A DNA stretch of 64,000 bases, taken from positions 1,425 to 65,424 of the forward strand of contig NCGY01000008.1 in NCBI GenBank assembly GCA_002281775.1. The letters run 5' to 3'. Every line of letters begins with the position of its first letter. Position 1 is the first letter of the stretch. A program made the translations under genes and the position numbers. The notes below the pieces were generated by a model that did no database searches, had not been told where the DNA came from, and saw only the letters and a program-made list of their open reading frames with translations. This document shows positions 30,179 through 40,438 of the stretch, piece after piece. The DNA comes from Hydrogenophilales bacterium 16-64-46 (lineage in GTDB: Bacteria > Pseudomonadota > Gammaproteobacteria > Burkholderiales > Thiobacillaceae).

Positions 30179-32315
30179 TGCCGCCCGCTCGCCGTGCATG
30201 GATCAGGCCGACTACGAATTGGCGCGGCAGATGCTCGCCCGCGCCCTGCCTGTCGCCGAGAACGATCTGCCCTGGCAGGCGCTGATCTGGGCGCATGGCC
30301 GTCTCGGCAGCACGCCCGCATTCGCGCACGCTGTCGGCACGGCGCTGATTGTTTGTGAACTGCGCATCGGTGCGGATGCCGTGGCGGCGGCGCTGCTGTT
30401 CGATTGCCTGGAAACATCCAGCGACTTTGATGCGCGCTTCGGCACCGCGGCTGTGCTGGGGCGTGGGGTGAAAGCGATGGCGCGCATCGAGGACTTTGCC
30501 GCCAGCATCGCGGACCGCCGGGTCGATCCGAACGCGCAGCTGGAAGCCTTGCGGCAGATGGTGCTGGCGATGGTCGAGGATATCCGGGTGGTTCTGATCA
30601 AGCTGGCGGAGCGTACCCATGCCTTGCGCTGCGCCGTCCGGCAGGAGGAGGCGAGACGCGAACTGCTCGGCCTGCAGGCGCGGGAACTGTTCGCACCGCT
30701 GGCCAACCGCCTGGGCGTATGGCAGATCAAGTGGGAAATGGAAGACTGGGCCTTCCGTTTCCTCGAACCCGAAACCTATCGCCGGGTGGCCACCCAACTC
30801 GACGAACGGCGCGCCAGCCGGCAGGCCTATATTTTCGGCATTATTGCCCGGCTCGAAGCCGAACTGGCGTTGCACGGCATCGAAGGCGAGGTCAGCGGCC
30901 GACCCAAGCACATCGCCAGCATCGTCAACAAGATGCGGCGCAAGCGGCTGAGCTTCGAGCAGCTCTACGACATCCGCGCGGTGCGCGTGCTGGTGAAGCA
31001 CGAGATCGACTGCTACACCGTGCTGGGCATCGTGCACAACCTGTGGCAGCCGATTCCCGGCGAGTTCGACGACTACATTTCCAAGCCCAAGAGCAACGAC
31101 TACCGTTCGCTGCACACTGCCGTGATCGGCCCGGAAGACCGGGCGCTGGAGGTGCAGATCCGCACCTTCGACATGCACCGCCAGGCCGAACTCGGCGTGG
31201 CCGCGCACTGGCGCTATAAGGAAGGCGGCAAGGCCGACGCGCACTACGAAGAGAAAATCGCCTGGCTGCGCCGTATCCTGGAATGGAAGGACGACGTCGC
31301 CGACAGTGGCGAGTTTTCCGAGCAGTTCAAGACCGAACTCTTCCACGATCAGGTCTATGTGCTGACACCGCAGGGTCGGGTGGTGGCGCTCGATCGCGGC
31401 GCGACGCCGGTTGATTTTGCCTACGCCGTGCACACTGATCTGGGTCATCGCTGTCGGGGCGCGCGGGTCGACGGCGTGATGGTGCCGCTCAACACCGCAC
31501 TGGAAAACGGCCAGCGCGTCGAAATCCTCACCGCCAAGGAAGGCGAGCCCAGCCGCGACTGGCTCAATACCGCGCTGGGTTACCTGATCACGCATCGCGC
31601 GCGTTCCAAGGTGCGTACGTGGTTTCGGCAGCGCGATGTCGGCGAACAGGTGGCACTCGGGCGCAATCTGCTCGACAAGGAAATCAAGCGACTCGGCGCG
31701 CTCGAGCCGAATCTGGAAAAGCTCGCGCAGCGGCTTCAGTTCAGCAAACTGGATGAGTTTCTTGCCGCGCTGGGCCGGGGCGACGTCGGCCAGCGTGACC
31801 TCGTCCAGGCCCTGCAGGAGTCCGGCAAGCTTGCACCGGCTGTGCTGCTGCCCACGACGAAGACGCGCGCCCGGGCCCGCTCCGGCAATCCGGTGGTGAT
31901 TCCGGGCCTGGGCGACGTGCCGCTGACCCTCGCGCGCTGCTGCAAGCCCGCGCCGCCGGACGCCATCGTGGCGTACACCACGGTGGGGCGTGGCGTAACC
32001 GTGCACCGAGCGGATTGTGCGTCATTGAAGCGGGCCAACCCGGCGCGGATGCTGCCGGCGGAGTGGGGCATCGAGGCGGGCGCAGCGTTCGAGGTCGAGG
32101 TTCAGGTAAAGGCATACGACCGGCAGGGCCTGCTGCGGGACATTTCTGACGTGATCACCAAGGAAAAGCTCGACGTACTGCGCGTCAACACCGAAAGTCG
32201 CAGCGAATTCGCTTTCATGCAGCTGACCGTGCGCGTGCGCGAACTGGCGCAGCTCTCCCGTCTGCTGGTGCGTCTGCAGCATGTGCAGAATGTCATCGAG
32301 GCGCGGCGCGCCTGA
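30171..32315 (+). CDS. relA: (p)ppGpp synthetase RelA (hydrolase site degenerate)
   Basis: This 714-residue long RSH protein has an N-terminal HD region (about 30-170) without the HD metal motif (LLFDCLET stands where HDxxED is expected). The synthetase domain (about 220-350) contains YDIRAVRVLV, KSNDYRSLHTAV and EVQIRTFDMHRQAELGVAAHW. A TGS domain (about 385-445), a helical/CC region with ARCCKPAP near 580 and a C-terminal ACT domain (about 640-714) follow. The loss of the hydrolase motif indicates a synthetase-only RelA responding to stalled ribosomes. The ATG overlaps comEC. Confidence 0.95.
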   Translation: MNDAARSPCMDQADYELARQMLARALPVAENDLPWQALIWAHGRLGSTPAFAHAVGTALIVCELRIGADAVAAALLFDCLETSSDFDARFGTAAVLGRGVKAMARIEDFAASIADRRVDPNAQLEALRQMVLAMVEDIRVVLIKLAERTHALRCAVRQEEARRELLGLQARELFAPLANRLGVWQIKWEMEDWAFRFLEPETYRRVATQLDERRASRQAYIFGIIARLEAELALHGIEGEVSGRPKHIASIVNKMRRKRLSFEQLYDIRAVRVLVKHEIDCYTVLGIVHNLWQPIPGEFDDYISKPKSNDYRSLHTAVIGPEDRALEVQIRTFDMHRQAELGVAAHWRYKEGGKADAHYEEKIAWLRRILEWKDDVADSGEFSEQFKTELFHDQVYVLTPQGRVVALDRGATPVDFAYAVHTDLGHRCRGARVDGVMVPLNTALENGQRVEILTAKEGEPSRDWLNTALGYLITHRARSKVRTWFRQRDVGEQVALGRNLLDKEIKRLGALEPNLEKLAQRLQFSKLDEFLAALGRGDVGQRDLVQALQESGKLAPAVLLPTTKTRARARSGNPVVIPGLGDVPLTLARCCKPAPPDAIVAYTTVGRGVTVHRADCASLKRANPARMLPAEWGIEAGAAFEVEVQVKAYDRQGLLRDISDVITKEKLDVLRVNTESRSEFAFMQLTVRVRELAQLSRLLVRLQHVQNVIEARRA

Positions 32316-32326
32316 GGAAGCCGGTC

Positions 32327-32746
32327 GTGACGACCCTGCCGGACGAACCGCCTGCCCCCCCGACGCCCGCGCGCGAACCGCCGGCCTGGTGGCGGAACTG
32401 GAAATTCATGCTGCCCATCTCCCTTGCGATTGGCGGTCTGGCGTGGTTCGCGTTGCAACACAATGTCGACCGCAGCGTGGTCGCCGGCAGCGTCGTGGTC
32501 GCCGGCCTGATCTCGAATGCGTTTGCCTGGCTGCTCGGGCTGATCGCCCTGGTGCCGGTCATCGGGCCCCTCATCGTCAAGCTGCTCTCGATCGGCTTCA
32601 TCTGGCTGCTCAACGCACTCGGCTACCTGGTGTCGTACATCGCCATCCGGCGGGGGTACTCGAAAGACGTGCTCACCTACCGCGGACTCACGGTTGCGCT
32701 CATCATCGGCATCGTCATCGGCTTCGTGATCGGGAAACTGGTCTAG
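32327..32746 (+). CDS. Small integral membrane protein, 139 aa, unknown function
   Basis: A GTG start 11 bp after relA, with GAGGAAG upstream, opens a 139-residue protein. It has a proline-rich N-terminus (about 1-20) and hydrophobic segments near 28-45, 50-85, 86-105 and 118-138. I recognise no family. The close spacing suggests it is transcribed with relA. It is probably an inner-membrane protein of three or four helices. Confidence 0.65.
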   Translation: MTTLPDEPPAPPTPAREPPAWWRNWKFMLPISLAIGGLAWFALQHNVDRSVVAGSVVVAGLISNAFAWLLGLIALVPVIGPLIVKLLSIGFIWLLNALGYLVSYIAIRRGYSKDVLTYRGLTVALIIGIVIGFVIGKLV

Positions 32747-32952
32747 CAGTCCGTCTGACTTGAGACTGATCGACTGCGCCAGCGGGAAGTGTGGTCCATT
32801 TCTGCCTGATTTCTCGTTACATGGGGCCACCATGCGCCTTGAAATCGGGCAGAACTGGCTTCGTCCTCCCACTCGGCCCGCTGCGATCGCTCAAGTACGA
32901 AAATTCATGGGTTGTCGTGTCAGCAGTTCGTGGCCGGCCGGCCCGCCTCAAC
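32747..32952. other. Non-coding stretch with an 18-bp inverted repeat
   Basis: No gene is supported. The arms at 32796-32813 and 32841-32858 (left arm reading CCATTTCTGCCTGATTTC) match at 16 of 18 positions around a 27-nt loop. With the element to its right it forms a gene desert of about 510 bp. Confidence 0.5.
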
Positions 32953-33257
32953 CTAGAAACCGCATTTGGACGCGCCTGTGATGGTGCGTTGGATCGGGTG
33001 ACTGTCGCGAAGCAACGACGACGCGGGCCGGGGCCCTGCTTGCGGCGCGAGAGCGGAGTCGTTGCCGCTTTAGCGGCTTTACGAATCCGGCCTACTCCTT
33101 ACGGGTACAAACTTGCGGGTACAAAGGCAGGCGCACGAGCCGGCGTGCCAGAAGGTGCGTAGCGGTCTCGCCCAAACGGCGAACGTTATTGAAGGCACAT
33201 AAGCACGTATTCATGGGGTTCTCACGAGGACGACAAGCGGTCAACTGCGGTTTCTAG
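32953..33257. mobile_element. 305-bp element with 12-bp terminal inverted repeats (MITE-like)
   Basis: CTAGAAACCGCA at 32953-32964 and its exact complement TGCGGTTTCTAG at 33246-33257 bound a segment with no credible protein. Inside are a GCCGCTTTAGCGGC hairpin (33064-33077) and a 10-bp direct repeat CGGGTACAAA (33102 and 33116). Size, ends and lack of coding capacity fit a non-autonomous transposable element. No target-site duplication is obvious and the family cannot be named from this window. Confidence 0.5.
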
Positions 33258-33259
33258 AT

Positions 33260-33568
33260 TCAATCCGGCAGGGCGCTGCCGCAGTGCCAGCAAGTCAGGA
33301 AATGCGCCGGGTTGGGTTCCTTGCAGTGGGGGCAGTTGCGCTCGTCATCGCAGTGTGTATCGGCTACCCCGGCCAGGATTTCCCGGGCACGGGCAGCCTG
33401 CGCATCATCCGCCACCCAGATTTCCGGCTGGGCGTTGATGAACGGCACTTCACCTATCGCCCCGGCAGCGTTGACGTTAAATATGTGGTTGGGAATACCG
33501 AGGCTCGTTAGCAGATCGGCGGCAAGCTGGGCGTCGATCAGGCTGGCGGCAGTGTGGACCCGTTGCAC
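33260..33568 (-). CDS. DUF2007 protein with C-terminal zinc ribbon
   Basis: This 102-residue protein has an N-terminal DUF2007 domain (about 1-70; AASLIDAQLAADLLTSLGI and the variable ...PEIWVADDAQAARAREIL). A small zinc-ribbon tail follows, with CPHC near residue 79 and CWHC near 93. The DUF2007 family is thought to be involved in signalling, without a defined role. The stop lies only 3 bp from the inverted-repeat end of the neighbouring element. It lies just downstream of the Fur-like gene on the same strand. Confidence 0.8.
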   Translation of the reverse strand: MQRVHTAASLIDAQLAADLLTSLGIPNHIFNVNAAGAIGEVPFINAQPEIWVADDAQAARAREILAGVADTHCDDERNCPHCKEPNPAHFLTCWHCGSALPD

Positions 33569-33593
33569 AAGGGGACGCCCCGTTGTGGGCGGG

Positions 33594-34004
33594 TCAGTTC
33601 GCGCGGCGGACGCGCACGATCAGGTCGATGCCTTCGGTGACCATGCCAGCAGGCAGCGCGGGCAGACCGGAGATGCTGACCTGGCTGGCGTCGATGTCGG
33701 TGAGTTCGCCGGTATCGACGGCGTAGAGATGGTGGTGGGCCGAGGTATTGGGATCGTAGAACACCTTGCTGGGATCGACGATCACTTCACGGATCAGGCC
33801 TTTCTCCAGAAAAAGCTTGAGCGTGTTGTACACGGTGGCCTTCGAGGTTTCGGAATGGCGTGTGTTGACGATCGCCATCACCTGGTCGGCCGAGAGGTGT
33901 GATTGGCGTGAAAACAGGGCATGCGCGATCTCGATCCGCTGATGGGTGGGATTGATATCGTGGCTGCGCAAAAGCCCCGCCATGTTGTCGCGCGAGTAAT
34001 CCAT
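33594..34004 (-). CDS. Fur-superfamily regulator, Irr-like, cysteine-free
   Basis: This 136-residue protein has a winged-helix N-terminal domain (about 5-80; [14 protein letters not shown] and [17 protein letters not shown] for DNA contact) and a short dimerisation domain with [18 protein letters not shown]. It has no cysteine, so it lacks the structural zinc site of classical Fur. The HHH motif and the ending [10 protein letters not shown] resemble rhizobial Irr, which senses haem/iron status. The N-terminal haem regulatory motif of some Irr proteins is absent. Its targets are unknown. It is divergent from hisD. Confidence 0.85.
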   Translation of the reverse strand: MDYSRDNMAGLLRSHDINPTHQRIEIAHALFSRQSHLSADQVMAIVNTRHSETSKATVYNTLKLFLEKGLIREVIVDPSKVFYDPNTSAHHHLYAVDTGELTDIDASQVSISGLPALPAGMVTEGIDLIVRVRRAN

Positions 34005-34140
34005 GCGCGCATCATATGCGCCAATCTGGACTTTGTCTAATTTCCTGAATGGGTATGGCTATCAATTGCGCAGCCGCCAGAAACGGGTTTGCGGCAAAAA
34101 AACGGTACAATTTCAGTCTCTTTGCGAAAATCTCCCCGCC

Positions 34141-35445
34141 GTGCCTACCCTTACCCGACTTGACAGCGCCCAGCCTGATTTTCAGGCACGTCTTGCCCGC
34201 CTGCTGCAATTTGACGATGCGACCGATGCATCCATCGAAACCACGGTGGCGGCGATCCTGCAGGATGTGAAAGCACGCGGTGACAAGGCGGTTCTCGAAT
34301 ACACCGCGCGCTTCGACCGGTTGGCGGTGGAGTCGATGGAGGCCCTTGAGCTGGATCAGGCCGAACTTCAGGCTGCCCTGCAGGCTCTGCCCGGCGAGAC
34401 CCGGTCTGCATTGGAAGCGGCAGCGGGGCGCGTACGCCGCTATCACGAAAAGCAGATCCAGCTCTCGTGGAGCTACACCGAGGATGACGGCACGGTGCTG
34501 GGTCAGCAGATCACGCCGCTGGATCGCGTGGGGCTGTATGTTCCAGGGGGCAAGGCAGCCTATCCATCCTCGGTGCTGATGAACGCCCTTCCTGCTAAGG
34601 TGGCGGGGGTAGGTGAGCTCATCATGGTCGTGCCGACGCCCGGCGGCGAAAAGAATCCGCTGGTGCTGGCGGCGGCGGCCATTGCCGGCGTCGACCGCGT
34701 GTTCACCATCGGCGGTGCGCAGGCCGTCGCGGCGCTGGCCTACGGCACCCAGAGCGTGCCCCAGGTCGACAAGATCGTCGGCCCCGGTAATGCCTATGTC
34801 GCAGCGGCCAAGCGCCGTGTGTTCGGTACGGTTGGCATCGACATGATCGCCGGCCCCTCCGAAATCCTGGTGATTGCCGACGGCACGACGCCGGCCGAAT
34901 GGGTGGCGATGGACCTGTTTTCGCAGGCCGAGCACGACGAGCTGGCGCAGTCCATCCTGCTGTCCCCCGACGCCGCCTACCTCGACGCCGTGGCCGCCGC
35001 GATCGACAGGCTGATCGGGGACATGCCGCGCAGCGAGGTGATCCGTACCTCGCTGACCAATCGCGGGGCGCTGATCAAGACCCGCGACCTGGACGACGCC
35101 GTGGCGATCAGCAATACCATCGCGCCCGAGCACCTGGAAGTGTCGGTTGCCGATCCGCAGGCGCTGCTGCCAGGCCTGCGCCACGCCGGCGCAATCTTCA
35201 TGGGCAAGCACACCTGTGAGGCGCTCGGCGACTACTGCGCCGGGCCGAACCACGTGCTGCCGACCTCACGCACCGCGCGTTTCTCGTCGCCGTTAGGGGT
35301 GTACGACTTCCAGAAGCGTTCCAGCCTGATCCAGGTTTCACAGGCCGGGGCACAGACCCTGGGGCGCATCGCCGCCACGCTGGCCTATGGTGAAGGCCTG
35401 CAGGCCCACGCCCGTTCCGCGGAATATCGCCTCATTCCCGAGTGA
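34141..35445 (+). CDS. hisD: Histidinol dehydrogenase
   Basis: The 434-residue protein has the same length as E. coli HisD. The signature region [15 protein letters not shown] is near residue 240 and [12 protein letters not shown] near 260, with zinc and base-catalyst residues in TIAPEHLEV and the C-terminal [20 protein letters not shown]. It oxidises histidinol to histidine in two NAD-dependent steps. The GTG at 34141 gives the family length. It starts the visible histidine cluster; hisG, often just upstream in Betaproteobacteria, is not there. Confidence 0.97.
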   Translation: MPTLTRLDSAQPDFQARLARLLQFDDATDASIETTVAAILQDVKARGDKAVLEYTARFDRLAVESMEALELDQAELQAALQALPGETRSALEAAAGRVRRYHEKQIQLSWSYTEDDGTVLGQQITPLDRVGLYVPGGKAAYPSSVLMNALPAKVAGVGELIMVVPTPGGEKNPLVLAAAAIAGVDRVFTIGGAQAVAALAYGTQSVPQVDKIVGPGNAYVAAAKRRVFGTVGIDMIAGPSEILVIADGTTPAEWVAMDLFSQAEHDELAQSILLSPDAAYLDAVAAAIDRLIGDMPRSEVIRTSLTNRGALIKTRDLDDAVAISNTIAPEHLEVSVADPQALLPGLRHAGAIFMGKHTCEALGDYCAGPNHVLPTSRTARFSSPLGVYDFQKRSSLIQVSQAGAQTLGRIAATLAYGEGLQAHARSAEYRLIPE

Positions 35446-35455
35446 GGCGTTGCCG

Positions 35456-36514
35456 ATGAGCCGATACTGGAGCCGCGTGGTGCAGGGGCTGACACCCTAT
35501 GTGCCCGGCGAGCAGCCCAAGCTGGCCAATCTGGTCAAGCTCAACACCAACGAAAGTCCCTACGGCCCGAGCCCGCGGGTGCTGGAGGCCGTGCGTGCCG
35601 AGGCGGGCGACAGCCTGCGTCTGTATCCCGACCCCAATTCCGACCGTCTGCGTGCGGGGATTGCTGCCTACCATGGCGTGACACCCGATCAGGTCTTTGT
35701 GGGCAACGGCTCGGACGAGGTGCTGGCGCATGCGTTCCTAGCCCTGCTCAAGCACGACCTGCCTATCCTGTTTCCGGATATCACCTACAGTTTCTACCCG
35801 GTTTACTGCGGCCTGTACGAAATCGAACACCGGACGATGCCCTTGACGGAGTCGTTCGAGATCCGCGTGGACGACTACCTCACGCCCAACGGCGGCATCA
35901 TTTTCCCCAACCCCAACGCACCGACCGGCCGTTTGCTGGCGTGCGCCGAAATCGACCGCCTGCTGGCGGGTAATCCCGATTCGGTGGTGATCGTCGACGA
36001 GGCCTACATCGACTTCGGCGGTGAATCGGCCGTGGGTCTGGTGGCGAGTCATCCGCAACTGCTGGTCACTCGCACCCTGTCGAAATCCCATGCGCTGGCC
36101 GGACTCCGGGTGGGGTATGCCATCGGTCAGGCGCACCTGATCGAAGCGCTCAACCGCGTCAAAGACAGCTTCAATTCTTATCCACTCGACCGCTTTGCCC
36201 AGGCCGGCGCACTCGCTTCGATGGAAGATCGGGCCTATTTCGAGTCGATCTGCGCACGGGTCGTGGCAACCCGGGAACGACTGGTGGCGGAAATGACTCG
36301 GCTGGGCTTCGAGGTGCTGCCCTCGGCTGCCAATTTCATCCTCGCCCGCCACCCCGGGCACGAAGGCGCGGCGCTGGCCGCCGCCCTGCGTGAACGCAGC
36401 ATCATCGTGCGTCATTTCCGGCAACCCGAACGCATCGCGCCCTTCCTGCGCATCACTGTGGGCACGGAAGCGCAGTGCGATGCCTTGCTCGATGCGCTGA
36501 AAGCGCTGTGCTGA
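35456..36514 (+). CDS. hisC: Histidinol-phosphate aminotransferase
   Basis: This 352-residue PLP aminotransferase has [13 protein letters not shown] near residue 28, [23 protein letters not shown] and the PLP lysine in [17 protein letters not shown] near 212. It transaminates imidazole-acetol phosphate to histidinol phosphate. ATG 35456 follows hisD by 10 bp. A 50-bp gap with TAGAAT separates it from hisB, but no matching -35 is visible. Confidence 0.96.
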   Translation: MSRYWSRVVQGLTPYVPGEQPKLANLVKLNTNESPYGPSPRVLEAVRAEAGDSLRLYPDPNSDRLRAGIAAYHGVTPDQVFVGNGSDEVLAHAFLALLKHDLPILFPDITYSFYPVYCGLYEIEHRTMPLTESFEIRVDDYLTPNGGIIFPNPNAPTGRLLACAEIDRLLAGNPDSVVIVDEAYIDFGGESAVGLVASHPQLLVTRTLSKSHALAGLRVGYAIGQAHLIEALNRVKDSFNSYPLDRFAQAGALASMEDRAYFESICARVVATRERLVAEMTRLGFEVLPSAANFILARHPGHEGAALAAALRERSIIVRHFRQPERIAPFLRITVGTEAQCDALLDALKALC

Positions 36515-36564
36515 AATCGGCCCCGGCCTGCTAGAATCCCTTAAAAGCCTTGCCTTCCGACGCC

Positions 36565-37152
36565 ATGCGCACCGCCCAAGTCACCCGCAACACCCTCGAA
36601 ACCCGGATTACGGTCAGCCTCAATCTTGACGGCTCGGGGGTCAGCAAACTCGCCACCGGTGTGCCGTTTCTGGACCACATGCTTGACCAGATCGCCCGTC
36701 ACGGCCTGATCGACCTGGAGATAACGGCGACCGGTGATCTTCACATCGACGCCCACCACACGGTCGAGGACACCGGTATCACGCTGGGACAGGCCTTTGC
36801 CCAGGCGCTCGGTGACAAGAAGGGCATCCGTCGCTACGGACACGCCTACGTACCGCTCGATGAAGCCCTGTCTCGCGTGGTCGTCGACCTGTCCGGCCGC
36901 CCTGGCATCGAATACCACGTCGATTACACCCGGGCGCGCATCGGCGATTTCGACGTCGATCTGTTTCTCGAATTCTTTCGCGGCTTCATCAACCATGCGG
37001 CCGTGACCCTGCACATTGACAACCTGCGTGGCATCAATGCCCACCATCAGGCCGAGACCATCTTCAAGGCCTTCGGCCGGGCGTTGCGCATGGCGATCGA
37101 GCCGGACCCGCGCATGGCCGGCGTGATGCCTTCAACCAAGGGCAGTCTCTGA
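36565..37152 (+). CDS. hisB: Imidazoleglycerol-phosphate dehydratase (monofunctional)
   Basis: This 195-residue IGPD has the two manganese-binding histidine motifs, [10 protein letters not shown] near residue 66 and [16 protein letters not shown] near 160, and [15 protein letters not shown]. It lacks the N-terminal phosphatase domain found in enterobacterial HisB. The ATG at 36565 is chosen over an upstream TTG. hisH begins 2 bp after the stop. Confidence 0.97.
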   Translation: MRTAQVTRNTLETRITVSLNLDGSGVSKLATGVPFLDHMLDQIARHGLIDLEITATGDLHIDAHHTVEDTGITLGQAFAQALGDKKGIRRYGHAYVPLDEALSRVVVDLSGRPGIEYHVDYTRARIGDFDVDLFLEFFRGFINHAAVTLHIDNLRGINAHHQAETIFKAFGRALRMAIEPDPRMAGVMPSTKGSL

Positions 37153-37154
37153 AA

Positions 37155-37841
37155 ATGGCAGCGGACATTGCCGTCATCGATTACGGCATGGGCAATCTGC
37201 GTTCGGTGTCTAAGGCCATCGAACACGTCGCGCCGTCCATGAGCGTGGTCGTGACCTCGGATCCCGTTGCGATTGCGGCAGCCGGCCGCGTGGTGTTCCC
37301 CGGGCAGGGGGCCGCGCGCGACTGTATGCGCGAGATCGACGCGCGCGGCCTGCGGACCGTGATCGTCGAGGCCGCAACAAGCAAGCCCTTTCTCGGCATC
37401 TGCATGGGCATGCAGGTGCTGTTCGAACACAGCGAGGAAGGGGATACCCCCTGTCTGGGGATTTTTCCCGGCCAGGTGCTGCGCTTTCCCGACGACGCCA
37501 TGCACGATGACGCCGGTAACAGGCTGAAGGTGCCGCACATGGGCTGGAACAATGTGCACCACGCCATGCCGCATCCCCTGTGGCGCGGCATCGAGGAAGG
37601 CGAGCGTTTCTATTTCGTGCACAGCTATTTCACCCAGCCGACCAATCCCGACCTGATCGCCGGTTTTGCGCATTATCCGTTTCCGTTCACCTGCGCGGTG
37701 GCGGCCGACAACGTCTTTGCCGTGCAATTCCACCCGGAAAAGAGCCAGAATGCCGGCCTGACCCTGCTCGGCAATTTTGCAACCTGGAACCCGCAGGGTG
37801 AAACCGCTGCCTGCGACATGACCGGCGCAGCCTGCGCCTGA
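37155..37841 (+). CDS. hisH: Imidazole glycerol phosphate synthase, glutaminase subunit
   Basis: This 228-residue class I glutamine amidotransferase has the catalytic cysteine in [13 protein letters not shown] near residue 83 and the His-Glu pair in VQFHPEKSQ near 195. It supplies ammonia to HisF. It sits tightly between hisB and hisA. Confidence 0.96.
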   Translation: MAADIAVIDYGMGNLRSVSKAIEHVAPSMSVVVTSDPVAIAAAGRVVFPGQGAARDCMREIDARGLRTVIVEAATSKPFLGICMGMQVLFEHSEEGDTPCLGIFPGQVLRFPDDAMHDDAGNRLKVPHMGWNNVHHAMPHPLWRGIEEGERFYFVHSYFTQPTNPDLIAGFAHYPFPFTCAVAADNVFAVQFHPEKSQNAGLTLLGNFATWNPQGETAACDMTGAACA

Positions 37842-37862
37842 TTTCTTCCCTTTCGTACGACC

Positions 37863-38618
37863 ATGCTGATCATCCCCGCGATCGACCTCAAAGACGGCCA
37901 CTGCGTACGCCTTGAACAAGGCGAGATGGACCGCGCCACTGTCTTCTCCGAAGACCCCGCCGCCACCGCGCTGCACTGGAAAGCCCAGGGCGCCCGTCGC
38001 CTGCATCTGGTGGACCTCAACGGTGCCTTTGCCGGCAAACCCGTGAACGACGCCGCGATCCGCGCCATCGTCGACGCAGTGGGCGACGACATGCCGGTAC
38101 AACTGGGCGGCGGCATCCGCGACCTCGCCACCATCGAGCGTTATCTCGACGACGGCGTGCGCTATGTGATCATCGGCACCGCTGCGGTGAAGACGCCGGG
38201 TTTTCTGCACGAGGCCTGCGATGCCTTTCCCGGCCACGTGATGGTGGGGCTGGATGCGAAGGACGGCAAGGTCGCGGTCGAAGGCTGGTCGAAGATCACC
38301 GGGCACGACGTCATCGACCTGGCCAAGCGTTTCGAGGGTTATGGCGTCGAGGCCATCATCTATACCGACATCGGTCGCGACGGCATGCTCACCGGGGTCA
38401 ACGTCGAAGCCACGCAACGCCTGGCGCAGGCGCTGTCGATTCCGGTCATCGCCAGCGGCGGCGTCACCAACATCGACGACGTCAAGGCCCTGTCGGCCGT
38501 GGCCAAGGACGGCATCGTCGGCGCCATCACCGGGCGCGCCATCTATCAGGGTACCCTCGATTTCGCGCAGGCGCAGACGCTCGCCGACGAGCTGGCAGGC
38601 CGCATTTTCGGCCAGTGA
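37863..38618 (+). CDS. hisA: ProFAR isomerase
   Basis: This 251-residue beta/alpha barrel has the catalytic aspartates in IPAIDLKDG near residue 8 and [12 protein letters not shown] near 130, and the phosphate loops QLGGGIRD and ASGGVTN. It opens the ribosyl ring of ProFAR to PRFAR. hisF starts 1 bp after its stop codon. Confidence 0.97.
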   Translation: MLIIPAIDLKDGHCVRLEQGEMDRATVFSEDPAATALHWKAQGARRLHLVDLNGAFAGKPVNDAAIRAIVDAVGDDMPVQLGGGIRDLATIERYLDDGVRYVIIGTAAVKTPGFLHEACDAFPGHVMVGLDAKDGKVAVEGWSKITGHDVIDLAKRFEGYGVEAIIYTDIGRDGMLTGVNVEATQRLAQALSIPVIASGGVTNIDDVKALSAVAKDGIVGAITGRAIYQGTLDFAQAQTLADELAGRIFGQ

Positions 38619-38619
38619 C

Positions 38620-39375
38620 ATGCTAGCCAAGCGCATCATTCCCTGCCTGGACGTGACCGATGGACGGGTCGTCAAGGGTGTCAATTTTGTTGAGCTGAAA
38701 GATGCCGGCGATCCTGTGGAAATCGCGCGCCAGTACAACGAGGCGGGCGCGGACGAGCTGACGTTCCTCGACATTACGGCTTCCTCCGATAACCGCGACC
38801 TGATCCTCCACATCATCGAGGCGGTGGCGAGCGAGGTCTTCATTCCTTTGACGGTCGGCGGTGGGGTGCGTGCCGTGGCGGATGTTCAGCGCCTGCTCAA
38901 CGCCGGGGCCGACAAGGTCAGCATCAACACATCGGCCGTGGTGAATCCGCAGCTGGTGCAAGAGGCGGCGGATCGCTACGGCAGCCAGTGCATCGTCGTC
39001 GCCATCGATGCCAAGCGCGCGGGCGAAGGCTGGGAAGTCTTCACCCACGGCGGCCGCAAGGCCACGGGGCTGGATGCGGTCGAGTGGGCGGAGAAAATGG
39101 CGGCATTGGGGGCGGGGGAACTCCTGCTCACTTCCATGGATCGTGACGGCACCAAGAGCGGTTTCGACCTGGGTTTGACGCGTGCGATTTCCGATGCGGT
39201 ATCGATTCCGATCATCGCCAGCGGCGGTGTCGGCAATTTGCAGCACCTGGTCGACGGGGTGCGCGAGGGTCATGCCGACGCCGTGCTGGCCGCAAGTATT
39301 TTCCATTTCGGCGAATACACCGTCGACGCGGCGAAACGCTACATGAAGCAGCACGGCATCGAGGTCCGCCTGTGA
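38620..39375 (+). CDS. hisF: Imidazole glycerol phosphate synthase, cyclase subunit
   Basis: This 251-residue barrel paralogous to HisA has [16 protein letters not shown] at the start (catalytic aspartate near residue 11), [23 protein letters not shown] (second aspartate near 130) and [10 protein letters not shown]. With HisH it makes IGP and AICAR. Its last codons overlap the hisI GTG start by 4 nt. Confidence 0.97.
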   Translation: MLAKRIIPCLDVTDGRVVKGVNFVELKDAGDPVEIARQYNEAGADELTFLDITASSDNRDLILHIIEAVASEVFIPLTVGGGVRAVADVQRLLNAGADKVSINTSAVVNPQLVQEAADRYGSQCIVVAIDAKRAGEGWEVFTHGGRKATGLDAVEWAEKMAALGAGELLLTSMDRDGTKSGFDLGLTRAISDAVSIPIIASGGVGNLQHLVDGVREGHADAVLAASIFHFGEYTVDAAKRYMKQHGIEVRL

Positions 39376-39776
39376 GCGTCGCCAGCGAGTGGCTCGATGC
39401 CGTGAAATGGGACGCGCACGGTCTCGTCCCCGCCATCGCCCAGGATGCGGCAACGGGTGAAATCCTCATGGTCGCCTGGATGAATCGCGAAGCGCTGGCC
39501 GAAACCGCCCGCACCCTGCGGGGCGTGTATTTTTCCCGCTCGCGCAACCGGCTCTGGCGCAAGGGCGAGGAATCCGGCCATGTGCAGAATGTCAGCGAAA
39601 TCCGCCTGGATTGCGACAATGACGTGGTCCTGCTGAAAATCGAACAAGTCGGCGGGATTGCCTGTCATACCGGGCGACGCTCGTGTTTTTTCCAGAAGTA
39701 CACGCCCACGGAACAGGGCGGGGCCTGGGTAACGACCGAGCCCGTGCTGAAAAACCCGGACGAAATCTACAAATGA
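39372..39776 (+). CDS. hisI: Phosphoribosyl-AMP cyclohydrolase
   Basis: This 134-residue monofunctional HisI has [18 protein letters not shown] near residue 55, then the metal-binding DCDNDVVLL and HTGRRSCFF. It hydrolyses the adenine ring of PR-AMP. A GTG start overlaps hisF, and its stop overlaps the hisE ATG. Separate hisI and hisE genes are usual in Betaproteobacteria. Confidence 0.97.
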   Translation: MSVASEWLDAVKWDAHGLVPAIAQDAATGEILMVAWMNREALAETARTLRGVYFSRSRNRLWRKGEESGHVQNVSEIRLDCDNDVVLLKIEQVGGIACHTGRRSCFFQKYTPTEQGGAWVTTEPVLKNPDEIYK

Positions 39777-40090
39777 ACGACATCCTCGATCGGATCGCAG
39801 TGACACTGGAGGCGCGCAAAGAGGCCTCGCCCGACAGTTCCTACGTGGCGAAGCTCTATGCCAAGGGCACCGACGCCATCCTGAAGAAGATCGGCGAGGA
39901 AGCCACGGAAACGGTGATGGCAGCCAAGGATGGCCAAGCCGAAAAGATCATCTACGAAGTCGCGGATTTGTGGTTTCATACCCTGGTTCTGCTGGCCCAC
40001 AAGGGTCTGAAACCTGCCGACGTCCTGAACGAACTTGCGCGTCGCGAGGGGCTGTCCGGGCTGGTCGAGAAAGCCAATCGCCATGAGTGA
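39773..40090 (+). CDS. hisE: Phosphoribosyl-ATP pyrophosphatase
   Basis: This 105-residue helical MazG-fold protein has [21 protein letters not shown] and the metal-binding acidic residues in [13 protein letters not shown] and EVADLWFH. It removes pyrophosphate from PR-ATP, the step before HisI. It overlaps hisI at its start and hinT at its end. Confidence 0.96.
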   Translation: MNDILDRIAVTLEARKEASPDSSYVAKLYAKGTDAILKKIGEEATETVMAAKDGQAEKIIYEVADLWFHTLVLLAHKGLKPADVLNELARREGLSGLVEKANRHE

Positions 40091-40421
40091 CTGTATCTTC
40101 TGCAATATCGTTGCCGGACAATTGCCCTGCGGCAAGGTCTACGAAGACGACGAAGTGCTGGCGTTTCACGATATCCATCCGTTTGCCCGGGTGCATTTCC
40201 TGATCATCCCCAAGGCGCATATCGCCACGCTGGCCGATGCCGGACCGGAACACGAACGCCTGCTCGGCAAGATGTTGTTGCTGGCACCCAGGCTGGCGAA
40301 GGAGCAGGGGCTGGCTGACGGGTTCAAAACCCTGATCAACACCGGGCGCGGTGGCGGTCAGGAGGTATTCCATATTCATATTCACGTATTCGGCGGCGGT
40401 GACCCCGTCCGCAAGACTTAA
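40083..40421 (+). CDS. hinT: HIT-family nucleotide hydrolase (HinT)
   Basis: This 112-residue HIT protein has [10 protein letters not shown] near the start and the catalytic triad [10 protein letters not shown] near residue 98. HinT enzymes hydrolyse AMP-lysine and other nucleoside phosphoramidates. The ATG overlaps the end of hisE by 8 nt. This hisE-hinT-tatA order is common in the group. Confidence 0.94.
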   Translation: MSDCIFCNIVAGQLPCGKVYEDDEVLAFHDIHPFARVHFLIIPKAHIATLADAGPEHERLLGKMLLLAPRLAKEQGLADGFKTLINTGRGGGQEVFHIHIHVFGGGDPVRKT

Positions 40422-40438
40422 TTAACAGGAGACTTCAC

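Noticed and set aside
32791..33162. 123-aa open frame in the 32.7-33.3 kb gene desert
   Set aside because: It crosses the end of the inverted-repeat element, has no ribosome site and looks unlike any protein. The signal there is at the DNA level.
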